DNA of 23,162 nt from JBJXFY01 sp046155815 (GTDB lineage: Bacteria > Verrucomicrobiota > Verrucomicrobiia > Limisphaerales > CAIMTB01). The stretch is taken from the NCBI GenBank assembly GCA_046155815.1, contig JBJXFY010000289.1, positions 1 to 23,162 on the forward strand, written 5' to 3'. Numbering within the stretch: the first letter of the stretch is position 1; every line of letters starts with the position of its first letter. The position numbers and the translations under genes were made by a program. Positions 18,121 to 23,162 of this stretch are shown one piece after another. The notes below the pieces were generated by a model. It did no database searches. It was not told the origin of the DNA and saw nothing but the letters and a program-made list of their open reading frames with translations.

Positions 18121-20490
18121 ATGGAGATGCGGGTGATTTCCCTCCGGCCGTTGCTTCTCCTGCTCGTCCTCCTCGGATCGCCGGCGCATGCCCAAGCGGT
18201 GCTGTCCGGCACCGCGCCGCTGACCACGACCAACGACCTCGCCGCCGCGATGGTCACCGGGATGGACCGCTGGCTCGACCGCGCCACCGTCGCGGCAGCT
18301 GCCAATCGCGCCCGGTGGTGGCGTTACGACACCGCGTCGAACGACGCCTTCCTCAGTTCGCTGCTCGCCGTCGCGGAAACGAACCGCGCCCGCCTCCGCG
18401 AGATCCTCGGCGTGGTGGACCGGCGCGATCCGCCGGCGCTGCGCTTCACCGCGCCGGCCGGCACGAACTTCACCGCGCATCCCGGCGAGGTCGCCCATGG
18501 GCCGGGCTACCGCGTCTTCGCGGTCGAATGGGATGTCCTCCGCGGCATCACTGGCGAGGGGCTGCTGCTTGTGCCCGCGGGCGAGCCGGTGGCCGACGTG
18601 ATCGCCGTGCCGGACTGCGACTGGACGCCCGAGCAGGCGCTCGGCCTCGCGCCCGGCGTGCCGGCGGAGCAGCAGTTCCCGCGGCGCTTCGCTGAGGCCG
18701 GCTGCCGCGTGCTGGTGCCGGCGCTCGTGGACCGCGGGAGCCGCTTCGCCGGCAATCCCGGCGTGCGGAGCGTGAAGCACAGCCAGCGCGAGACGCTGTG
18801 GCGCGCCGCCTACCAGATGGGCCGACACCCGCTCGGCTATGAAATCCAAAGCGTCCTCGCCGCCGCCGACTGGCTCGACGCCACGCGCACCGCGGGCCCG
18901 CGGACCAATGACGGGGCCACCACGATGCGGCGCATCCAGGATCCCGGCTCGTGCCGGCAGGAACTAGGCATCATCGGCCATGGCGAGGGCGGCCTGCTGG
19001 CCTTCTATGCCGGAGCGGTGGACCCGCGCTTCCTCGCCGTCGGCGTCTGCGGCGCGTTCGGACTCACGGCGCGGAATGCCGAGCTGCCCATCTACCGCAA
19101 CGCCTGGTCGCTGCTCGACCGCTTTGGCGACGCCGAAGTCACCGCCCTGATCCTGCCTCGCGCCCTGATCGCGGAGCACGGCCGCTACCCGGAGGCGACC
19201 CACACGGACGAACACGGCGGCGCGCCCGGCCGGCTCTGGCGGCCGACGGCGGCCGAGTTCGAGGCGGAGCACCGCCGGCTGGACACAATGCTGCCCGAAA
19301 TGCCGGCCTACTTTCTCAACGCCGGCGAGGACGCGGTGTGCGACTGGGACACGGCCCAGCGCTTGTACCGCAAACTGGCCTCCACGGGCGGCATCGCGCA
19401 GGAGCTGGGCGCGGCGCCCGTGACCACCGGCCCGCTGACTGACGCGGCGGCACGAACGCTCAGGCTCTACCGCGGCATCCTCGAGGACACCCAGCACCTC
19501 ATGCGCGAGAGTGAGCATACGCGGCGTGAGTTCTGGAAGCAGGCGGACTTCAAGTCAGTCTCCGGCTTCACCAACTCGGCGATGCCGTACCGCGAGCATT
19601 TCCGGTCCAACGTCGTCGGGATGATCCCGTCCGCCTCGCTGCCCGCGAACCCGCGGAGCCGCCTGCTCTACGAAACGAACGGCATCCGCGGCTACGAGGT
19701 CGTGCTGGAGGTACACCCGGACGTCTTGGCTCACGGCATCCTCGTGCTGCCGGCGAGGCTGAAGCCTGGCGAGCGCCGACCGGTCATCGTTTGCCAGCAC
19801 GGCCTGGAGGGCCGTCCGACCGACGTGGCGGACCCGCGCGTGCAGCATGGGGCCTACCATCGCTTTGCCTTCCGGCTGGCGGAGCGGGGCTTCGTCACCT
19901 TCGCCCCCCAGAATCCCTACATCGGCGGAACCACATTCCGCCAGGTGCTGCGCAAGGCCCAGCCTCTCGGCCTCACACTCTGGTCCTTCATGATGCGCCA
20001 GCACGAAGTCGTCACCGGCTGGCTCGCGGCGCAGGAATTCACGGACCCGGCCCGCATCGCTTTCTACGGCCTCAGCTACGGCGGCAAGACGGCCATGCGC
20101 TTGCCCGTGCTGGTGGACCGTTACAGCCTCAGCATCTGCTCCGCGGACTACAACGAGTGGATCTGGAAGAACGCCTCCGCCCGCGCTCCCTATTCGTATC
20201 TCTGGACGAGTGAGTATGACATGCCGGAATGGAATCTCGGCCACACCTTCAACTATGCCGAGCTCTCCTGGCTGATCTTTCCGCGGCCGTTCATGGTCGA
20301 GCGCGGGCACGATGACGGCGTCGCACCCGACGAATGGGCGGCCTACGAGTACGCCAAGACGCGCCGGCACTACGTGAAGCTCGGCCTCGGCGACCGGACG
20401 GAGATCGAGTTCTTTGACGGCCCGCACACCATCCACGGGGTCGGGACGTTCGACTTCCTTCACCGGCACCTGGACTGGCCAAAGCCGTGA
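18121..20490 (+). CDS. Secreted protein with two alpha/beta-hydrolase-like halves
   Basis: 789 residues from ATG at 18121 (a second ATG lies at 18127). The N-terminus is a clear signal peptide: a leucine-rich core (LLLLLVLLG) ending SPAHAQA. Two hydrolase-like halves follow. In the first, the nucleophile elbow reads GHGEGG (residues 286-291), with Gly288 where serine is expected in GHSEGG. In the second, the elbow is intact (YGLSYGG, Ser652), with D731/D732 (GHDDGVAPDEW) and H769/H772 (GPHTIHG) as likely triad partners. Segments such as VIVCQHGLEGRP, GFVTFAPQNPYIGG and MMRQHEVVTGWLAAQ resemble the Abhydrolase_7/acetyl-xylan-esterase-like group abundant in Planctomycetes and Verrucomicrobia. 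It probably hydrolyses an ester in the periplasm or outside; the substrate is unknown. The open frame continues upstream to 17722, but that part lies over the transposase remnant and is not credible coding. Confidence 0.85.
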   Translation: MEMRVISLRPLLLLLVLLGSPAHAQAVLSGTAPLTTTNDLAAAMVTGMDRWLDRATVAAAANRARWWRYDTASNDAFLSSLLAVAETNRARLREILGVVDRRDPPALRFTAPAGTNFTAHPGEVAHGPGYRVFAVEWDVLRGITGEGLLLVPAGEPVADVIAVPDCDWTPEQALGLAPGVPAEQQFPRRFAEAGCRVLVPALVDRGSRFAGNPGVRSVKHSQRETLWRAAYQMGRHPLGYEIQSVLAAADWLDATRTAGPRTNDGATTMRRIQDPGSCRQELGIIGHGEGGLLAFYAGAVDPRFLAVGVCGAFGLTARNAELPIYRNAWSLLDRFGDAEVTALILPRALIAEHGRYPEATHTDEHGGAPGRLWRPTAAEFEAEHRRLDTMLPEMPAYFLNAGEDAVCDWDTAQRLYRKLASTGGIAQELGAAPVTTGPLTDAAARTLRLYRGILEDTQHLMRESEHTRREFWKQADFKSVSGFTNSAMPYREHFRSNVVGMIPSASLPANPRSRLLYETNGIRGYEVVLEVHPDVLAHGILVLPARLKPGERRPVIVCQHGLEGRPTDVADPRVQHGAYHRFAFRLAERGFVTFAPQNPYIGGTTFRQVLRKAQPLGLTLWSFMMRQHEVVTGWLAAQEFTDPARIAFYGLSYGGKTAMRLPVLVDRYSLSICSADYNEWIWKNASARAPYSYLWTSEYDMPEWNLGHTFNYAELSWLIFPRPFMVERGHDDGVAPDEWAAYEYAKTRRHYVKLGLGDRTEIEFFDGPHTIHGVGTFDFLHRHLDWPKP

Positions 20491-20592
20491 GGCCCGAGGC
20501 GTACCGACCCGCTCGTGCTGAGGACCACGCCCGGCTTGCGCCTGCCGCCTGCGTTTCCCACAGTTCCCCGCCCGAAAATCGACCGCACCGCG

Positions 20593-21831
20593 ATGGCTTA
20601 CCTCAACGACCACTACCTCAAGCTGAAGGCCGGCTACCTGTTCCCCGAGATCGCCCGGCGCGTGAAGGCGTTCGCCGAGGCGAACCCGGACGCCGCGAAG
20701 CGTCTGATCCGCTGCGGCATCGGCGACGTGACCGAGCCGCTGCCCCCGGCGGTGCTCGCCGCGCTGCACCGCGCCGTGGACGAGATGGGCGTGCGCGGGA
20801 CGTTCAAGGGCTACGGGCCGGAACAGGGCTACGAGTGGCTGCGCGCGGCCATCGCGAAAAACGACTTCCGCGACCGCGGCCTCGACGTGGCGGACGACGA
20901 AATCTTCGTCAGCGACGGCTCGAAGTGCGACTGCGGCAGCATCCTCGACATCCTCGGCGACCGGAACCGCATCGCCATCAGCGACCCGGTCTACCCGGTT
21001 TACGTGGACACGAACGTGATGGCCGGCCACACGGGCGAGGCGGACGCCGGCGGCGCCTACGCCGGCCTGACGTACCTGCCCTGCACGCCGCAGAACGGCT
21101 TCATCCCCGATCCGCCCGCGGCGGCGGTGGACGTGGTGTATCTCTGCTCGCCGAACAACCCGACCGGCGCGGCGGCCACGCGGCCGCAGCTCGAGGCGTG
21201 GGTGGCCTACGCGCTGAAGCACCGGGCCATCCTGCTCTACGACGCGGCCTACGAGGCCTACATCACGGACCCGGCGCTGCCGCGTTCGATCTACGAGATC
21301 CCCGGTGCGCGTGAATGTGCGATCGAGTTCCGCAGCTTCTCGAAGAACGGCGGGTTCACCGGCGTGCGCTGCGCGTTCACCGTGGTGCCCAAGTCACTCC
21401 AGGCGGCGACGGCGGAGGGCGAGTTCCGCGTGCTGCATCCGCTGTGGCTCCGCCGCATGACGACGAAGTTCAACGGCGTGAGCTACCTCGTCCAGCGCGC
21501 CGCCGAGGCGCTCTACTCGGCCGAGGGGAAGGCCCAGGTGAGTGAATTGATCCGGCACTACCTCGGCAACGCACTCGTGCTGCGCGAGGGCGCGGCGAAG
21601 GCCGGTTTTAAGGTGTTTGGCGGCGTGAACGCGCCCTACATCTGGGTCGAGACGCCCGCCGGCATCACGAGCTGGCAGGCCTTCGACAGAATCCTTGGCG
21701 ACGCCAATGTTGTCATCACCCCGGGCAGCGGCTTCGGGGCTCAGGGCGAAGGCTGGTTCCGCATCAGCGCCTTCAACAGCCGGGCCAACGCCGAGGAGGT
21801 CGCGCGGCGGCTCCATGCACTGAAGTGGTGA
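20593..21831 (+). CDS. dapL: LL-diaminopimelate aminotransferase
   Basis: 412 residues, the usual DapL length. It converts tetrahydrodipicolinate directly to LL-diaminopimelate with glutamate as amino donor, a one-step route to lysine and peptidoglycan precursors found in plants, Chlamydiae, Verrucomicrobia and some other bacteria. Features of the fold-type I PLP enzyme: NDHYLKLKAGYLFPEIARRV at the start, RCGIGDVTEPLP, FKGYGPEQGYEWLR, FVSDGSKCDCGSILDI, DPVYPVYVDTNVMAG, LCSPNNPTGA, YDAAYEAYI, and the PLP lysine K251 in SFSKNGGFTGVRCAF. The C-terminus has GSGFGAQGEGWFRISAF, holding the substrate-binding arginine. The ATG at 20593 is chosen because DapL homologues begin at this point; the frame upstream to 20515 is not conserved. 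A 102-bp spacer without visible structure separates it from the hydrolase gene. Confidence 0.95.
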   Translation: MAYLNDHYLKLKAGYLFPEIARRVKAFAEANPDAAKRLIRCGIGDVTEPLPPAVLAALHRAVDEMGVRGTFKGYGPEQGYEWLRAAIAKNDFRDRGLDVADDEIFVSDGSKCDCGSILDILGDRNRIAISDPVYPVYVDTNVMAGHTGEADAGGAYAGLTYLPCTPQNGFIPDPPAAAVDVVYLCSPNNPTGAAATRPQLEAWVAYALKHRAILLYDAAYEAYITDPALPRSIYEIPGARECAIEFRSFSKNGGFTGVRCAFTVVPKSLQAATAEGEFRVLHPLWLRRMTTKFNGVSYLVQRAAEALYSAEGKAQVSELIRHYLGNALVLREGAAKAGFKVFGGVNAPYIWVETPAGITSWQAFDRILGDANVVITPGSGFGAQGEGWFRISAFNSRANAEEVARRLHALKW

Positions 21832-21854
21832 GGCTGGGAGGGCGGGACAACTGG

Positions 21855-21968
21855 ACAGAAGCGAACGGAGCAAACAAGGACGTTGGCACGGGTGGCAACC
21901 CGCTCGGGGCAGGCAGCTTCGTGAAGCGGTCGCCGGGAGGTTTCTTCGTTCTCTTTGCTACCTTCTGT
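21855..21968. repeat. Inverted pair of purine-rich motifs in the dapL downstream spacer
   Basis: A 28-bp motif starting ACAGAAG lies on the plus strand at 21855-21882, and a related one on the minus strand at 21941-21968. About two thirds of positions agree after reverse complementing. Between them are two small hairpins: CGGGT-GGCA-ACCCG (21889-21902) and GCTTC-GT-GAAGC (21916-21927). The layout suggests a small non-coding repeat element. Confidence 0.5.
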
Positions 21969-22002
21969 GAAACCCACCTCGCCTCCACGCTCTCAAGTGA
22001 CA

Positions 22003-23162
22003 ATGGATTCTCGAAAGACGCGCATCATCGTCGTCGGGGGCGGCGCGGCCGGGTTCCTTGCAGCCATCACGGCCGCGGAGGCCGCGCCGGAAGCGGAGGT
22101 CACGATCCTCGAGAAGTCGGTGCAGTTCCTCGGGAAGGTGCGCATCTCCGGCGGTGGGCGGTGCAACGTCACGCACCGTCCATTGGAGTCGCGTGAGTTT
22201 GTCGCCCGGTATCCGCGCGGCGGGCCGGCCCTGATCGGGCCGCTGCAGCGGTTCGGCGCCACGGACACGGTGGCATGGTTCGAGGGCCGCGGCGTGGCGC
22301 TGAAGACCGAGGCGGACGGCCGGGTGTTTCCGGTCACGGACTCGTCCGAGACCATCATCGGCTGCCTCATGCAGGCGGCACGGAATGCCGGCGTGAAGCT
22401 GCGCACCCACTCCGCGTTGGAGTCGGTGCGGCGGGTCGGAGGCGGCGGCTTCGAACTCACCCTGGCCAGCAGCGAACAGGTGGACTGCGACCGCCTCCTG
22501 CTCGCCACGGGTGGCTGCCGGGCCGCCGCGGCCGGGGCGCTCGCGGTATCGCTGGGGCACACGCTGGAGCCGCCGGTGCCGTCGCTCTTCACGTTCCATG
22601 TGGAAGTCCCGTGGCTGCGCGGGCTGGCCGGGGTTTCGGTGCCTGAAGTGGAAGTGTCCGTGCCGGAACTGCGGCTCACCGGACGCGGGCCGCTGCTGGT
22701 GACCCATTGGGGATTCAGCGGACCGGCGATCCTCCGGCTGTCCGCCTGGGGCGCGCGGGCGCTGCACGGGTTGAACTACCGCTTCACGCTGCGGGTCAAC
22801 TGGCTGGCGGGGCGCAGCGTCGAGGACGTGGCCCGCGAACTGATGGAGCGGCGGGGCGGGCAGGGCGCGCGGCTGGTGGTGAACGTGCCGCCGCCACCCT
22901 TGAGCGCCCGGCTCTGGGAGCAGCTTGTGCTGGCCGCCGGCGTCCCGCGTGGGACGCGCTGGGCCGGCCTCACCCGCGAAGGGCAGCGCCGGCTGGCGGA
23001 GCAGCTTGTCCGCAGTGAGTTCACCGTGACCGGCAAGACGCTGAATCAGGACGAGTTCGTGACCTGCGGCGGGGTCAGGCTGGCGGAAGTGAGTTTCAAG
23101 ACAATGGAGAGCCGGGTGTGTCCCGGACTCCACTTTGCCGGCGAGCTGCTGGATGTGGACGG
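22003..23162 (+). CDS. HI0933/BaiN-family NAD(P)/FAD-dependent oxidoreductase, 5' part
   Basis: 386 codons are visible and the frame is open at the window end. The N-terminal FAD-binding loop reads RIIVVGGGAAGFLAAITAAE, followed by ILEKSVQFLGKVRISGGGRCNVTH, the signature of the HI0933-like flavoprotein family that includes BaiN and YhiN. Later landmarks are VFPVTDSSETII, LLLATGGC, VPSLFTFHVE, LLVTHWGFSGPAILRLSAW, ARLWEQLV, GKTLNQDEFVTCGGV and the terminal FAGELLDVDG, which in homologues precedes the final TGGYNLQ-type segment, so only some 20-30 residues are missing. In the second motif QFLGKV replaces the more usual xxGRKL. Family members are flavin-dependent reductases of mostly unknown substrate. 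The ATG at 22003 follows a weak AAGTGA stretch. It lies 171 bp after dapL. Confidence 0.92.
   Translation, partial: MDSRKTRIIVVGGGAAGFLAAITAAEAAPEAEVTILEKSVQFLGKVRISGGGRCNVTHRPLESREFVARYPRGGPALIGPLQRFGATDTVAWFEGRGVALKTEADGRVFPVTDSSETIIGCLMQAARNAGVKLRTHSALESVRRVGGGGFELTLASSEQVDCDRLLLATGGCRAAAAGALAVSLGHTLEPPVPSLFTFHVEVPWLRGLAGVSVPEVEVSVPELRLTGRGPLLVTHWGFSGPAILRLSAWGARALHGLNYRFTLRVNWLAGRSVEDVARELMERRGGQGARLVVNVPPPPLSARLWEQLVLAAGVPRGTRWAGLTREGQRRLAEQLVRSEFTVTGKTLNQDEFVTCGGVRLAEVSFKTMESRVCPGLHFAGELLDVD

Noticed and set aside
17239..18849. Minus-strand open frame of 536 codons
   Set aside because: It is a shadow of the hydrolase gene joined to an out-of-frame reading of the transposase remnant; the N-terminal part has no domain.

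Overview
This is a GC-rich bacterial chromosome segment of about 23 kb. The best guess for its source is Verrucomicrobiota or a close PVC relative. The pointers are an LL-diaminopimelate aminotransferase (dapL), a large secreted double alpha/beta-hydrolase of a kind common in Verrucomicrobia and Planctomycetes, a SWIM-SNF2 helicase, and spacers that hold short purine-biased heptamer/hexamer arrays. This assignment is inference from gene content; no rRNA or other phylogenetic marker lies in the window.

Layout. Positions 1-454 hold the 3' part of a SRAP/YedK-type abasic-site protein. A tRNA-Arg(TCG) follows on the minus strand (492-568). The minus strand then carries, reading leftwards, an AGE-type sugar 2-epimerase (7145-8461), a heparinase II/III family lyase (5093-7084), a XerC/D tyrosine recombinase (3944-4891) and a SWIM-domain SNF2 helicase (665-3850). 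A short divergent spacer (8462-8584) separates these from a plus-strand polysaccharide block: an O-antigen-ligase/polymerase-like membrane protein, three consecutive GT4-like glycosyltransferases packed end to end with ATGA overlaps, and, after a hairpin-bearing gap, an FkbM methyltransferase. The plus strand continues with an RluE-like pseudouridine synthase, which converges on a minus-strand TPR protein. The TPR gene diverges from a plus-strand MBL-fold hydrolase. Positions 17184-18120 hold no intact gene; most of this gap is a frameshifted IS3-family transposase remnant. Then come the secreted double hydrolase, dapL, and a HI0933/BaiN-type flavoprotein cut off by the window end.

How the genes may work together. 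The central block (about 5.1-14.7 kb) reads as an exopolysaccharide or surface-glycan locus. Three glycosyltransferases would build a repeat unit and a membrane polymerase/ligase would join or attach it. An FkbM enzyme would O-methylate sugars, and a lyase plus an apparently exported 2-epimerase on the opposite strand would cut or modify the product. No flippase, initiating phosphoglycosyltransferase or exporter is visible, so the locus is incomplete here or relies on functions encoded elsewhere.

The most unusual points are: (a) heptamer arrays, one inside the SNF2 coding sequence and one covering its apparent start codon; (b) two spacers with related purine-rich motifs in inverted orientation around a GC-rich hairpin-forming centre; (c) a duplicated RKRFLY motif in the C-terminal tail of the polymerase; (d) a double hydrolase whose first half has lost its nucleophile; and (e) the decayed IS3 copy. 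No CRISPR array, prophage or clear defence system was found.
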